Positions 16,972-26,237 of a stretch of 64,000 nucleotides of DNA are shown here, one piece after another; position 1 is the first letter of the stretch, and each line of letters opens with the position of its first letter. Origin of the DNA: Flavobacteriaceae bacterium PS02334 (GTDB lineage: Bacteria > Bacteroidota > Bacteroidia > Flavobacteriales > Flavobacteriaceae); contig JASCOH010000002.1 of NCBI GenBank assembly GCA_029959295.1, forward strand, positions 248,001-312,000, in the 5' to 3' direction. Below the pieces are notes generated by a model. The model saw only the letters and a program-made list of their open reading frames with translations. It made no database searches and was not told the DNA's origin. Made by a program: the position numbers and the translations under genes.

Positions 16972-17426
16972 TATTCCTCTTCAAATAATTCATCGCCTTC
17001 TACAAACTCATAATCTTCCTTGACAAGAATTGACAAAACATTATTTTCGTCAACCTTTCTAAAAATTTCATCATTGACAGTCTGTAAAAAAAGTGCTTGG
17101 ATTAATACTTCCTTGAAATTCGTGCAAAACACATCGCTAGGCAAAATTGAAATTTCAAGCAATGAAAACAACTGATTGATCGTCGGCTCGTCGAAAGTAA
17201 AAATCAATTCTCCGTAATTCCCGTTTACTGTCGGTATTGGCTCATAATCATATTTTGGCTGGCCAACGCTTGGATTTGGTCGAGGTATTTGATTGAGATA
17301 TTTTACGTAAATCTGAATGATTCCATCCAAATAAGTGAACTTATTAAATTTTACGGCTGCAATACCTACTTTGCCGTTTCTGCCGTCAATAATGACGTTG
17401 CTAGTTGTTCTAAAAAATTTATTCAT
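16971..17426 (-). CDS. Phage tail-region protein, function unknown
   Basis: A 151-residue acidic soluble protein whose C-terminus ends EGDELFEEE. It begins with NKFFRTTSNVIIDGRNGKVG, then alternates strands and helices. I recognise no domain. Its position after the fibre genes suggests a fibre assembly factor, a tip protein or a chaperone. It lies 10 bases after the repeat-rich fibre-tip gene and shares one base with the next gene. Confidence 0.5.
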   Translation of the reverse strand: MNKFFRTTSNVIIDGRNGKVGIAAVKFNKFTYLDGIIQIYVKYLNQIPRPNPSVGQPKYDYEPIPTVNGNYGELIFTFDEPTINQLFSLLEISILPSDVFCTNFKEVLIQALFLQTVNDEIFRKVDENNVLSILVKEDYEFVEGDELFEEE

Positions 17427-17436
17427 TGTATATAAA

Positions 17437-18153
17437 TTATGGGATAAAATTTACTGTTGCACCACGGGAATTAATAACATATAAAAGATTAACATCGATG
17501 CCACCGTTATCAGACGTTGCACAACCGATACCAACATTGTAAACACAGCTATTAACTTTTCCTGAAGCGAATAAGTGTTGTCCGGCTCTATTGGAAGAAT
17601 TTCCAATCATTTGAATTTTTGGTATATTGACCAATTCTAAAGCAGGGTTTTGCGCCAATGTATATGAATTATTCGGCCAAGTTGTTGCGACAGGAGCATC
17701 GAATTTTTTTAAAAGACTGTTATTCGTAATAGAGCCATTGCCACTTATGGAAATCAGTTCTGGAAAATACAATTGAGTCAATTTAGTATTTGAAATTTTT
17801 GTCAAACCACCACCGCTAAATGATTTTAATCCATACAGTTCCAAAACGCTTAAATTTTGGCAATTGACAAACGAACCGTTTTGTAAAATGTCTACGTTTC
17901 TATCTTTATCAATAAAGTGTTTAAGGTTTGCATTATCAATGAAACAATTTGACGGAATTCCATACGTTCCAATAATTGTCGCTTCAACATCTAAATTGAC
18001 AATCCTAAACATTTTTATTCTGCTAACGGAAATAGCAAGCTTTTGCGCTAAAAGGTCTTTTGAATTTATAGAACCAGCAACCCCGCCAATAAATGTATTT
18101 GGTTTGGTTCTTACCGATGTGCTATAAATATCTTTTTTACTTACGTCGTTCAT
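17437..18153 (-). CDS. Leucine-rich-repeat-like tail tip / adhesin
   Basis: A 238-residue protein with about seven loosely spaced repeats of the type NCQNLSVLELYGLKSFSGG, TKISNTKLTQLYFPELISIS and NNSLLKKFDAPVAT. This is the pattern of BspA-type surface leucine-rich repeats. In the fibre module of a phage it would be a receptor-binding tip. Its place between the fibre shaft and the end of the operon supports this. Host receptor unknown. A less likely alternative is a right-handed beta-helix. Confidence 0.6.
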   Translation of the reverse strand: MNDVSKKDIYSTSVRTKPNTFIGGVAGSINSKDLLAQKLAISVSRIKMFRIVNLDVEATIIGTYGIPSNCFIDNANLKHFIDKDRNVDILQNGSFVNCQNLSVLELYGLKSFSGGGLTKISNTKLTQLYFPELISISGNGSITNNSLLKKFDAPVATTWPNNSYTLAQNPALELVNIPKIQMIGNSSNRAGQHLFASGKVNSCVYNVGIGCATSDNGGIDVNLLYVINSRGATVNFIP

Positions 18154-18157
18154 TTTT

Positions 18158-18835
18158 TTATGAATATTCGCCTCTAACGATGAATTTATTTTGACCCATT
18201 AATTGCTCAATTATTCCATGCCTGTTATGCTCTAATATTATTGCTCCATCGTTGGTTACAAGCGTTTGACCACTTCCAGCCAAAACAGGCAAAACATTTC
18301 CGCTACCAATATTGTAAAGCAAGCAAATAAAATCAGCTCTCAAACCATTAGGAATCGACACGTTTATTGTTCCCGAAGCTTCACAAAAAATAGTCGCTTT
18401 GTGCATTGTATTGTCAAGCGTAAAATTTGTCGTTTTAGAAATCTGCTTATTTTTTTCTAATTCAGTTAACCCAGTTGCTACGATTTCAATATTCGTAACA
18501 TTGTTACCTATTGCAGTATCAATTAACTGTAACCTATTTACCAAGCCATTAATATCGCTTTGCGTATGCTCATGCGTTGAATTTGCTTTTTTACCCAATC
18601 TATCTTCAAGATTGTGAGCTTCCAAATCGTTATTGTGCAATTCTAATTGGGCGCGTTCGGCTTTGCCCGCTAAAACGGTTGTAAGATTCTGAACCGCACT
18701 TTGAGGTATTGGATCATCTTTATGCCAAAACGATTGCCATGTTGCCCAAAATTGGGCTTGCGTTGGTTTTTTCCCAGTTTTAAACCAGTCTAAAATGATA
18801 TTTATATTTGTTGCCATATTAACCGATGTATTCAA
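18158..18835 (-). CDS. Tail fibre shaft protein
   Basis: A 225-residue protein. The N-terminal part contains WFKTGKKPTQAQFWATWQSFW, a segment I associate with Bacteroidota phage fibres. A coiled-coil stretch with HEHTQSDINGLVNRL follows, then a beta-rich C-terminal domain ending NKFIVRGEYS. It overlaps the collar gene upstream by 17 bases. Likely a trimeric fibre shaft joining the collar to the tip. Confidence 0.65.
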   Translation of the reverse strand: MNTSVNMATNINIILDWFKTGKKPTQAQFWATWQSFWHKDDPIPQSAVQNLTTVLAGKAERAQLELHNNDLEAHNLEDRLGKKANSTHEHTQSDINGLVNRLQLIDTAIGNNVTNIEIVATGLTELEKNKQISKTTNFTLDNTMHKATIFCEASGTINVSIPNGLRADFICLLYNIGSGNVLPVLAGSGQTLVTNDGAIILEHNRHGIIEQLMGQNKFIVRGEYS

Positions 18836-19676
18836 TAAACATTACTACTCGATAAGGATTCAATACTGAAAAAGGCTGACCGCCACCGACGGGCAATTCT
18901 TTTGCCGCACCGCCAGCATTGTAATTCGTAAAAAGGTTTCCAATTGCGATTTGGCTGTTGTCTCCAGCATCAGTATTCTCCCCAGCTGAACTGTTATTGC
19001 CATACGCACCAGCACCAGCAACGAACGAATCAAAAACAGAACCTGGCTTGTGATGGCTGTGTGAAGGAATTTCACTAACTGCTAAAGTTTTGCTTTTTGC
19101 ACCGCCAGTTTTTCCAATCGGCTTGAATTCGTCTTGCGCTTCATCAAGTCCCACGGGAATACGACCACGCCAGTCAACAACTTCTTGCCAGCCTTGCGGA
19201 ATCTGATTAGCTGGTTTATTCCATAAAACCATACCGCCGCCTGATTGAAAAACGGCCGTCTTTTTTTCCAAATTTTCAAGACGTGCAACTAGATCGGAAG
19301 GTATATTTTTGGTCTGAAAAGGTCTTTTAAAGTCAGCCCAAGGAAATGATGTTTCAGCAGTTCCAAAAGTTGCGTACCTTTTTTTATAAACAGCTTTAAT
19401 TTGACCGTTTTCAAATTCTTTTTCCGTTGATTCTTCGATTATAATTACTGTGGAATTTGCTTCCAAATATCCTTGCTTAAAGTCAATCGCTTCGCCATTT
19501 ATATAAATTACGCCGTTTGATATTGTATCGCCAATAGGCTCACACCCTGAAATAATCGTAAGGTCGCCTGCTAAATTTCCAAATGCGTTAAAGATGTTAT
19601 AGGCTTCTTGAATTTCCTGCAACCTTTCCGCTTTCAATGGATAACCGCCAGTCTGTACAAAAAGTAATTGATTCAT
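18819..19676 (-). CDS. Phage tail collar-domain fibre protein
   Basis: A 285-residue protein. The C-terminal 130 residues carry the tail-collar signature: WNKPANQIPQGWQEVVDWRGR, VGLDEAQDEF, LAVSEIPSHSHH, and the final VLNPYRVVMFIEYIG. Collar domains occur in T4 gp12-like and microcystin-dependent-protein-like fibres and bind metal through the HSHH motif. The N-terminal half would attach to the baseplate. It directly follows the tail protein I-like gene, as in Mu. Confidence 0.85.
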   Translation of the reverse strand: MNQLLFVQTGGYPLKAERLQEIQEAYNIFNAFGNLAGDLTIISGCEPIGDTISNGVIYINGEAIDFKQGYLEANSTVIIIEESTEKEFENGQIKAVYKKRYATFGTAETSFPWADFKRPFQTKNIPSDLVARLENLEKKTAVFQSGGGMVLWNKPANQIPQGWQEVVDWRGRIPVGLDEAQDEFKPIGKTGGAKSKTLAVSEIPSHSHHKPGSVFDSFVAGAGAYGNNSSAGENTDAGDNSQIAIGNLFTNYNAGGAAKELPVGGGQPFSVLNPYRVVMFIEYIG

Positions 19677-20159
19677 TTAAATGTTGTATATATTATAGCG
19701 TTTACCGCCAAGTTTGTAAAATTTGATTAAGCTATTTAATCCATGAATTTGTGAGCTTGCAATTGCTGTCGGCACATAAACAATAAAATCCAAACCCGTA
19801 TCTGCTGTCTCTGATTCCGTACGCAAATAAATTACGGGGTCTTCTTCTTCAGCGTGAACAAACCTATCTTGCGCTTCCGCTTCGGTGTAGATATAAAAAG
19901 TATCAAACAGCTGGCCATCGCCAATATAAATTCGCCTTTCTACTGGGTCAAACTTATCGTTGAGTGCTTTTCTTAAATAGCATACCTGACCGTTATGATC
20001 AAGTTTGTAAATATTGTCGATCCGAAATTGCGACCAAGTGAAATGCAAAGTTTTAATTGGAGAAATTGAAGCAATCAGATAAGCCTTGAAAGTCGGTTTT
20101 AAAATTTCCTTCCAGAAATATTCCCGAATCAGTATGCCAAAATTTAGATCATACCACAT
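19677..20159 (-). CDS. Tail protein (position of Mu gp48 / P2 I)
   Basis: A 160-residue protein directly after the baseplate J gene (11-base overlap) and before the collar protein. This is the position of P2 gpI / Mu gp48, which links the baseplate to fibres. The sequence itself (TWSQFRIDNIYKLDHNGQVC, VERRIYIGDGQLFD) does not match gpI well, so the call rests mainly on gene order. It could be a Bacteroidota-specific replacement. Confidence 0.5.
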   Translation of the reverse strand: MWYDLNFGILIREYFWKEILKPTFKAYLIASISPIKTLHFTWSQFRIDNIYKLDHNGQVCYLRKALNDKFDPVERRIYIGDGQLFDTFYIYTEAEAQDRFVHAEEEDPVIYLRTESETADTGLDFIVYVPTAIASSQIHGLNSLIKFYKLGGKRYNIYNI

Positions 20160-21018
20160 AGGTTATGTTGTTAAAATCTATAACTTCATAATACCCTGAA
20201 ACTGGAATAGCTGAAATATAGATCGGTTGATAATCTCCATAGCCGTTAGTTTCGGGATTTATCCAAGCACTCTGAATTGAAAGAATACTTGCATCTTTAA
20301 CTCCTGAAACTGAACGCAATTTTTGGATGAGGTTATTATTCCTGAATTCGCCATCAAATGGCAGTTCCTTCATAAATTGCTGTATTGCTTCAATAACTGG
20401 ATAATTGCCGTTTAAAATCGACTGGCCGTTTTCGCTTAGAACCAAGGCATCGCGCTGAATTTGCAATCGAAGAAAAAGACGGTCGGGCAAATAATTAATT
20501 ACTGTAAATGCAACTCCAGCAAAACGAATTTCTTCGATATATTCTTGAAAGCTTTCTTTTTGCTCATCCGTCAAAGGTGCAAGCGTGTTGCCAGATTCTC
20601 CAGCAATCTTGATAATAACACGGCTGGATTGTTCCGATTCATTTACGGCTGCATACTTGATTATTTTGGACGCTTCAATTTCTGCTACTGTCGCATTTGA
20701 ATTATCAAAATAATCATGATCCGGCACAAGATCGAAACCATATTGAAAACGCAAAGCCATTGTTCTATACCAAGGCAATGTCCCCGCTTTTTCATTTGCC
20801 AGCCTTGTGTCGATTTCTTTTTTATGAGTATCAAACATAAGCTCCAATAAGAAAACAGCATAGGCAATAAATTCGAAAAGCAGTTTCTCAATCGAAACTT
20901 CCGAAAAATAACTGTCGAATTGCGTTCCTTCTTCAAAACCATATTTTAATATTACCGCCTCATTTGTCATAAATGAAGTGGTAATTTCCTGTTTTATTTC
21001 GTTTTTGCTTCTTGCCAT
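20149..21018 (-). CDS. Baseplate assembly protein J
   Basis: A 289-residue protein of the P2 J / Mu gp47 group. It has an N-terminal helical region, a central stretch around GNTLAPLTDEQKESFQEYIE and the C-terminal part ending in an LRSVSGVKDASILSIQ segment typical of baseplate wedge proteins. It forms the wedge around the central spike with the gp25-like protein. Gene order gp25, membrane protein, LysM-like, J, I is close to that of other contractile-tail phages. Confidence 0.75.
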   Translation of the reverse strand: MARSKNEIKQEITTSFMTNEAVILKYGFEEGTQFDSYFSEVSIEKLLFEFIAYAVFLLELMFDTHKKEIDTRLANEKAGTLPWYRTMALRFQYGFDLVPDHDYFDNSNATVAEIEASKIIKYAAVNESEQSSRVIIKIAGESGNTLAPLTDEQKESFQEYIEEIRFAGVAFTVINYLPDRLFLRLQIQRDALVLSENGQSILNGNYPVIEAIQQFMKELPFDGEFRNNNLIQKLRSVSGVKDASILSIQSAWINPETNGYGDYQPIYISAIPVSGYYEVIDFNNITYVV

Positions 21019-21019
21019 T

Positions 21020-21328
21020 TTACCTAACTATAAATGTTGATCCGATTGCCATCGAACCGATTCCGAAAGATTCTTCTTCGTCGATATTTTCTGCTTGATA
21101 TTTAGTCAAGCCCGTGGCAATTGATTTTTTACTTCTTTTGAAATAGCTGGCTATTTCGGTTGATATAAATTCGCTTTTTGGGACTTTCAACAATCGACCA
21201 GGTTCTAATATTTCAGTTACCGAAATACTATTTTCAACCGCCCAATCAAAAGCCGTTTCAATACTGCCAGTTTCTTGGTTTGCCAAATCCAAAAGCGATT
21301 GATGAGAAATAACTCTTATGTTGCTCAT
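21020..21328 (-). CDS. LysM-like tail protein (gpX-like)
   Basis: A 102-residue protein whose first half fits a LysM-like module: ISHQSLLDLANQETGSIETA, then FDWAVENSISVTEILEPGRLLKVP. Short LysM proteins such as P2 gpX sit in the tail hub or baseplate. It overlaps the membrane-anchored gene upstream by 4 bases. The C-terminal half is not recognisable. Confidence 0.65.
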   Translation of the reverse strand: MSNIRVISHQSLLDLANQETGSIETAFDWAVENSISVTEILEPGRLLKVPKSEFISTEIASYFKRSKKSIATGLTKYQAENIDEEESFGIGSMAIGSTFIVR

Positions 21329-21672
21329 GGATGATCCTTTTTGTAATTATCGAAATCACGCTTAAGGTTGAAATATTTTTTTTTCCAATCGTTTAGAGAT
21401 TTTTTTAATTCTTCGACTTCGCTTGCAAAATCATTCATCTTACCATCAAAGCTTTTTTTCAGGTCTTCAAAACGAATCTCATAGCTGGCTTTCAAATCCT
21501 GATATTTTTCTTCATATCGAGCTTTCAAATCAGTTAAAGAATCTTGATATAAGTCTACGATTCCTTTCTTCACATCGACATCGTTTCTTTTTCGGTTTGG
21601 AAACCAAGCGATCAATCCTGCAATGACAAGCGTAACCGTTTCTCCAACGTATGGTTTAAGTATTTCAAACAT
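21325..21672 (-). CDS. Membrane-anchored coiled-coil protein (holin-like candidate)
   Basis: A 115-residue protein with one N-terminal membrane helix (residues ~8-24, VGETVTLVIAGLIAWF), a basic RKRND stop-transfer stretch and a long charged coiled coil (repeats of DLKARYEEKYQ type). It shares one base with the gp25-like gene upstream. The layout, one membrane span plus a charged tail, is compatible with a pinholin or a tail-associated membrane anchor. No lysis role can be demonstrated. Confidence 0.5.
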   Translation of the reverse strand: MFEILKPYVGETVTLVIAGLIAWFPNRKRNDVDVKKGIVDLYQDSLTDLKARYEEKYQDLKASYEIRFEDLKKSFDGKMNDFASEVEELKKSLNDWKKKYFNLKRDFDNYKKDHP

Positions 21673-21947
21673 TATCTTAAATTCGTTTTTAAAGATTCTT
21701 TAATTGCTCCGTAATCCTTTCCGTCACGTGCCAAATGGATGCGCAAACGTTTCTCAATATCAAATTTTGAAACATTTGATTTTTTCAGCTGGATCAAGTC
21801 GGGGCCCAAAATCGGATCGTGCTTTAATTCGCCTTGGCTCATTTGGATAATTAGAGCCGTTTCCTGCATTTCGCTGTCGCCAATGACCAAACTGCCATTC
21901 AAGACCATCAAGTCGTTGTCATCATCCAGCAATATTCCTTTTCCCAT
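21672..21947 (-). CDS. gp25/W-like baseplate wedge protein
   Basis: A 91-residue protein that fits the gp25/GPW family: DNDLMVLNGSLVIGDSEMQE, then the hallmark I-x-x-x-x-GELK-x-x-P-x-x-G region (MSQGELKHDPILGPDL) and a C-terminal helix-rich section (FDIEKRLRIHLARDGKDYG). In contractile tails this wedge component triggers sheath assembly. It is in the expected place after the spike gene. Confidence 0.8.
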   Translation of the reverse strand: MGKGILLDDDNDLMVLNGSLVIGDSEMQETALIIQMSQGELKHDPILGPDLIQLKKSNVSKFDIEKRLRIHLARDGKDYGAIKESLKTNLR

Positions 21948-21952
21948 AATAA

Positions 21953-22162
21953 TTATTGTTGTATTACTCCAGTTCCCGTTACCGCCCCACCGCTTACCGA
22001 TGTCCCTGTAACGACAGTCTTACGGCCAATCACAAATTGGCTGACTGCCTGTGCTATTTTCATCGCTTGCTGTTGTCTTGCCGTTGCTGGATCAACCTCA
22101 ACATCCGAATACATATCGAATGCCTCTTGGATCAATTGTGCTAGCTCTTGTACATCAATCAT
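21953..22162 (-). CDS. Small baseplate-region protein, function unknown
   Basis: A 69-residue protein: an N-terminal helix (VQELAQLIQEAFDMYSDVEV), the segment PATARQQQAMKIAQAVSQFV, and a Gly/Thr/Val-rich tail ending GTGVIQQ. It occupies the slot often taken by the small PAAR-like spike-tip protein in contractile tails, but it has no PAAR motif. It follows the spike gene by one base. Confidence 0.5.
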   Translation of the reverse strand: MIDVQELAQLIQEAFDMYSDVEVDPATARQQQAMKIAQAVSQFVIGRKTVVTGTSVSGGAVTGTGVIQQ

Positions 22163-22163
22163 A

Positions 22164-22634
22164 TTATTCTATTAAAATGGTGTTTAATCGCTCTTTAATT
22201 GCTACCATTGCGGCAACATTTATCGAAGTTCCATTGATCACGATTATCTTGTTAATTTCGTCGATCATGTCATTAAATACCTTTTTCAAGCTTTGATCTT
22301 GATGCTTAATAATAAAACCGTCTTTTTTAACTGTCAATTCGCTTTCGCCGGACTTAAAAATAATTTCTTCCAATTCGTCGGCTTCAACTAAAAAAGCGTT
22401 TGGAGAATTGCCGATAACAGCAATAAGGCATTTCGTGCCAACTTTAGGCTTTCGAGCTTCCGAGCCTAAGCCCAAAAGGACATCATAATTATCAAGTTCA
22501 TCAATCAATCCCGTTGCCGTCATTGTTTTATTATCCCAGTCGACTTCTTTGACAGTCGCCCAAAAAGTTTGGATCGGAATTAATTCCCTGATCCTTTGAC
22601 CAAGCAACCTGTTGAATTCGTTTAAACCTTCCAT
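22164..22634 (-). CDS. Baseplate spike protein V-like
   Basis: A 156-residue protein with an OB-fold-like first half (FWATVKEVDWDNKTMTATGL, YDVLLGLGSEARKPKVGTKC), followed by a C-terminal helix. This is the arrangement of P2 V / Mu gp45 spike proteins that puncture the outer membrane, though the beta-helical tip is short. Its start abuts the hub protein's stop by one base. Confidence 0.75.
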   Translation of the reverse strand: MEGLNEFNRLLGQRIRELIPIQTFWATVKEVDWDNKTMTATGLIDELDNYDVLLGLGSEARKPKVGTKCLIAVIGNSPNAFLVEADELEEIIFKSGESELTVKKDGFIIKHQDQSLKKVFNDMIDEINKIIVINGTSINVAAMVAIKERLNTILIE

Positions 22635-23605
22635 TATGATACTTTATCTCCCAATGTTATTTCTTGGCGAATACCGCCGTCGCTAAATGTTTTTGCAACT
22701 TTTTCAACATAATAAACGCCCGTTCGATCTGCATACAAAGTGCTTTTCAAATCGACTTTCATTCCATGCCTTACCGAAGGAATGCCGAAAGCGGTAAAAG
22801 AACCTTCAAAGCGGTCTTGCTTATATTTTTCATAGTCCAGCTTTCCGAGCCTTTCGAGTTCTTTTTTACTTTCGATGTTGTAATACGTCAATTGCCTTTC
22901 GTTTCCATTAGCATCGCCAATATTGTCGACTTCTACTTTTGTACCGTTTTTTAAAGTTGAAACAACCTTAATTTTTAAGCTGACATCTTCCTTTTTTTGG
23001 TAGGTCAAACCCGTGGCCACACAATTTCGCTCAAGGTCAAATTTTACTTTATTCAATGCTGAATCGTCAGCATAGTACTTACCGCAAACAACAGTTTTTC
23101 CACGCATATAGGTATATAGACCCCAATCGCTTTGCAGTTTTTCCAATACTGGGCCGACCTTTGTTTTTGCCAGCTTTACCGCTCCAAGCTGAACGCCCTC
23201 GAGCGAATCGATTTCGTAACCAGGAATGATCGTCTTAAGCAAATTTTCAAGGCTGATATTTTTATGTGAAAAATTGACATTGATATTTTTGACATTAAAC
23301 ATTTCATCTTCGAAACTTATCACGATTGGTATATCAGCAGAAACGTGCGAAACATAGCCCGTGAATTCTTCGATAACCGTATCGTCATAGCCGAACGAAA
23401 CGCTAATTTTATCGCCACGACGAAATATTTCGCCAACTTTATGCTTGTTAAAGTAGCTAACATTTCGAGGCATCGTGAGCGTACCTCGAGATGTGTTTTC
23501 TTTCCATGTACTTTCAAATTCACATCCCGTTATTTGATATAAAACAATTTCACGACGACGTTCATTTTTCTCAAAAACGATTTTGCATTGCATTGTTAAA
23601 ATCAT
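22634..23605 (-). CDS. Tail hub protein, late-control D-like (Mu gp44)
   Basis: A 323-residue protein of the gpD/gp44 tail hub group. The N-terminal part has the FEKNERRREIVLYQITGCEFE strand pattern, and the middle segment VGEIFRRGDKISVSFGYDD and EFTGYVSHVSADIPI matches the hub fold. It forms the base on which the spike sits. It overlaps the upstream gene by 4 bases, and the spike gene follows immediately. Confidence 0.75.
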   Translation of the reverse strand: MILTMQCKIVFEKNERRREIVLYQITGCEFESTWKENTSRGTLTMPRNVSYFNKHKVGEIFRRGDKISVSFGYDDTVIEEFTGYVSHVSADIPIVISFEDEMFNVKNINVNFSHKNISLENLLKTIIPGYEIDSLEGVQLGAVKLAKTKVGPVLEKLQSDWGLYTYMRGKTVVCGKYYADDSALNKVKFDLERNCVATGLTYQKKEDVSLKIKVVSTLKNGTKVEVDNIGDANGNERQLTYYNIESKKELERLGKLDYEKYKQDRFEGSFTAFGIPSVRHGMKVDLKSTLYADRTGVYYVEKVAKTFSDGGIRQEITLGDKVS

Positions 23606-24225
23606 GGCATAATCAATTCTAATGGCACATCACTTGACAATGAAAAAGAGAATGCCACTACACCTGGCTTTGCCTGCGTAATATTATCAGACCAGTCAGA
23701 TAAAGCAACACGATCAATTTTTCGTTGTTCAAATAATTTTCCACTAACGTTAATTCCATCACAAAGCTCCTCCCATTGCAAAAGTGTACTGATTTGTTCG
23801 GCGGCAGTTCTTTTCGGTTCATCCAATGCCAATCCTCTTACGTCGATAATCCAGTCATCAAATCCGTAAATTTCTTTAACCGTTCCGCTAGCTCCCAAAA
23901 CATTAGTTTTTACTATGTTTTTTGCACGTCTAAATGAAAACATTGTAGCTGGAGGCAATTCAAATTTTGCCATATCAATCATTTCTGTTTGACCATTTAG
24001 CTTATACTTTCGATAACTCCCGCCTTGAAAAGTCGCTGCAAAAATGATCGGCGTTCCCATCCAGCTTAAACTTTCGGAATCATGATTGTTTGGCATGACT
24101 TCCAATCCCTTAAATGAGATTGTTGCTGGTGGATCTTTTTTTAAAGGTTCAGTAACAAATACAGGACTATTAACACCGAAAGCGCCTTTCAATAATTGCG
24201 AAACTTTATATCTATGATCTGCCAT
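23602..24225 (-). CDS. Phage tail protein, DUF6046-like
   Basis: A 207-residue protein between the tape measure gene and the hub gene, where Mu has the DNA circularisation protein gp43 (N). It has ADHRYKVSQLLKGAFGVNSP, then strands and the conserved-looking segment KEIYGFDDWIIDVRGLALDE. It resembles Bacteroidota phage proteins catalogued as DUF6046. Most likely a structural link between tape measure and hub. It shares one base with the tape measure gene. Confidence 0.6.
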   Translation of the reverse strand: MADHRYKVSQLLKGAFGVNSPVFVTEPLKKDPPATISFKGLEVMPNNHDSESLSWMGTPIIFAATFQGGSYRKYKLNGQTEMIDMAKFELPPATMFSFRRAKNIVKTNVLGASGTVKEIYGFDDWIIDVRGLALDEPKRTAAEQISTLLQWEELCDGINVSGKLFEQRKIDRVALSDWSDNITQAKPGVVAFSFSLSSDVPLELIMP

Positions 24226-26237
24226 TATCCTCCTAAATTTATTACTGAATCTCTTAATCTGTCGTTTATATGCCCAGTGATCTGGTCTGCAATATTTCGA
24301 ATATCTGTGCCTTTGCTGACGCTGAAATTATTTGCAATATTCAAAGTCATGGTAATCGATTTTATGCCACCCGAACCGCTACCGACATTTAATCCGTCGC
24401 CTTCTTTTCCGCCTTTTTTCTTTTTACCATCTGGAGCAATCTTTCCAAGAACGTCAGGCGATCCAGTAGCATATTCATTTACACTCGGTGCGCCTTCTTC
24501 TTCTTTTTCATCACTAGGCTTCATTTTAATAGAACCTACCGCCGCCGCCATTTCAGCAGTTGCTTTGATGCCGTAGTCAATAGTTTCTTGAATTCCTGCC
24601 CTTATTTCTTCCTTTCTTGCTTCAGTATCGGCTTGAATTTCAGCGAGCATCTTTTGATTTTCGTCAGAATCTCCAATCCCAACCGCATCTTTGAACTCGT
24701 ACCAGCCCTCTTTAATTTTATTAATGCCGATCATGATGCCGTTTACGACGGTATTAAAAGCCGTCTTGACACCCGAAACGAAGCCATCAAAAATAAATCC
24801 AGCAGCATTCATGACATGATCCCACGCTTCGCCCCATCCAGTCGTAGAGTTTGCGACCCAAGCTATTGCGGCAATAAGTGCAATAATTGCCAATATGATA
24901 ATTGCGACAGGGTTGGCGGACATTATCGCATTAAATACGACTTGAATTCCTGCCCATGCTTTTGTTGCAGCCGTTTGAATCCAAGTCACTTTTGAAAGCA
25001 TTGCAATCGTTGCCACTAATCCTACAACTGTCTGAATTATTGGCGAAATTTCCGCAGCGAAAACTCCAAGATTCCCGAATGACTGGCCGATCTGTGTTGA
25101 AATATCAGCAAAAAAGCCTTTGATCCCAGCTCCAGCTTGCTCAACGCTTGGCAATTTTGTCAAGTCAAAATCTGCATTTCCTAATTCGTCAGCCCAAGCA
25201 AGTCCGGCATCTTCTCCAGCACCTTTAAAAATGTCTGCCAATACAAGCTGTCTCGCTTGGCTGGTAGCACCTTTCATTTTCTTGCTGATCATTTGGATTG
25301 CCTCGATTGTCGTCTTGCCAACTAAATCATCAGGTTTCATTCCGATGCCAGCCAAAGCGTCGACTTGTGATTTGCCCATTTCTCGAAGCGCCATATTTGC
25401 CTCCTTTAGCGAATCAATTGCCTTGTCGTCGTAAATCCCCTCTTTGCCCGACTTTGCAATCATGGCGATAGCTTGCGACTGCGTAAGCCCTAATTGCTTG
25501 ATAAATGGCTGGTATTCCAAAAGCTGGTCTATAAAATCGCCATTGGCATTGGCACCACGCTTGAAACCTTCTTCGATCAGCTTAAAATTTTCTTCGTAGC
25601 TTCCGCCGTTCTGTTTTGTCATTGCGTTGGTCGCCCTTGCAATTTCTTCTGCTTCCTGGTCATAAACCGCTGCAATATTTCGTGTCTTTTTCACAAATTC
25701 GTCGAGAGCCTTTCCCGTTAGGTCGGTCATTCTCTGTACTTCATTCGTAAGATTTGCGATATCGACAGTAAATTCTAAACCGTCGGTTGCTTTTTGGATC
25801 AGCTCAATTCCTTGATTTATTCCTGTGGCAACGTCAGTCCATTGCTGGCTTCTTTCATTAAATTCTTGAACTGCATCCGTAAGCTCATTAACGTCTCCTT
25901 CAGCGCCATGCAATGCGGTTCTTAATCTTTCAACACGTTGAGTAGCTCTGTCAAAAGCTCGTGTAGCTTCCATCGCTTCCGCCCAATCGCCATTTTCTTT
26001 GACTCTTTCAAGTTCTTTTAACTCTTTTTCAACGTCTTTAATTTGTCCTTCAAGTTCCTTATAATGAGCTTTTGCTTTTGTCAGCGCTTCACGGGTTTCT
26101 CTTTCATTAAGTCGTACCGTTTCGGTCATATCTTCAACCGCCTCAGTCATTCCCGAAACCGAATTAACAATAGCTTTTATCGGCTTTGTGACTTTATCAA
26201 CAAGCTCAAGAATCCAAGATGTAGTTTGATCAGCCAT
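24225..26237 (-). CDS. Tail tape measure protein
   Basis: A 670-residue product from the ATG at 26237 (MADQTTSW). The longer frame to 26294 reads back into the chaperone gene and is less likely. It has an N-terminal coiled-coil region (residues ~30-140), a central helix-rich domain, a hydrophobic stretch (PVAIIILAIIALIAAIAWVA) and a Gly/Ser-rich tail. It sets tail length and is ejected with DNA. It overlaps the chaperone gene by 8 bases. Confidence 0.85.
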   Translation of the reverse strand: MADQTTSWILELVDKVTKPIKAIVNSVSGMTEAVEDMTETVRLNERETREALTKAKAHYKELEGQIKDVEKELKELERVKENGDWAEAMEATRAFDRATQRVERLRTALHGAEGDVNELTDAVQEFNERSQQWTDVATGINQGIELIQKATDGLEFTVDIANLTNEVQRMTDLTGKALDEFVKKTRNIAAVYDQEAEEIARATNAMTKQNGGSYEENFKLIEEGFKRGANANGDFIDQLLEYQPFIKQLGLTQSQAIAMIAKSGKEGIYDDKAIDSLKEANMALREMGKSQVDALAGIGMKPDDLVGKTTIEAIQMISKKMKGATSQARQLVLADIFKGAGEDAGLAWADELGNADFDLTKLPSVEQAGAGIKGFFADISTQIGQSFGNLGVFAAEISPIIQTVVGLVATIAMLSKVTWIQTAATKAWAGIQVVFNAIMSANPVAIIILAIIALIAAIAWVANSTTGWGEAWDHVMNAAGFIFDGFVSGVKTAFNTVVNGIMIGINKIKEGWYEFKDAVGIGDSDENQKMLAEIQADTEARKEEIRAGIQETIDYGIKATAEMAAAVGSIKMKPSDEKEEEGAPSVNEYATGSPDVLGKIAPDGKKKKGGKEGDGLNVGSGSGGIKSITMTLNIANNFSVSKGTDIRNIADQITGHINDRLRDSVINLGG

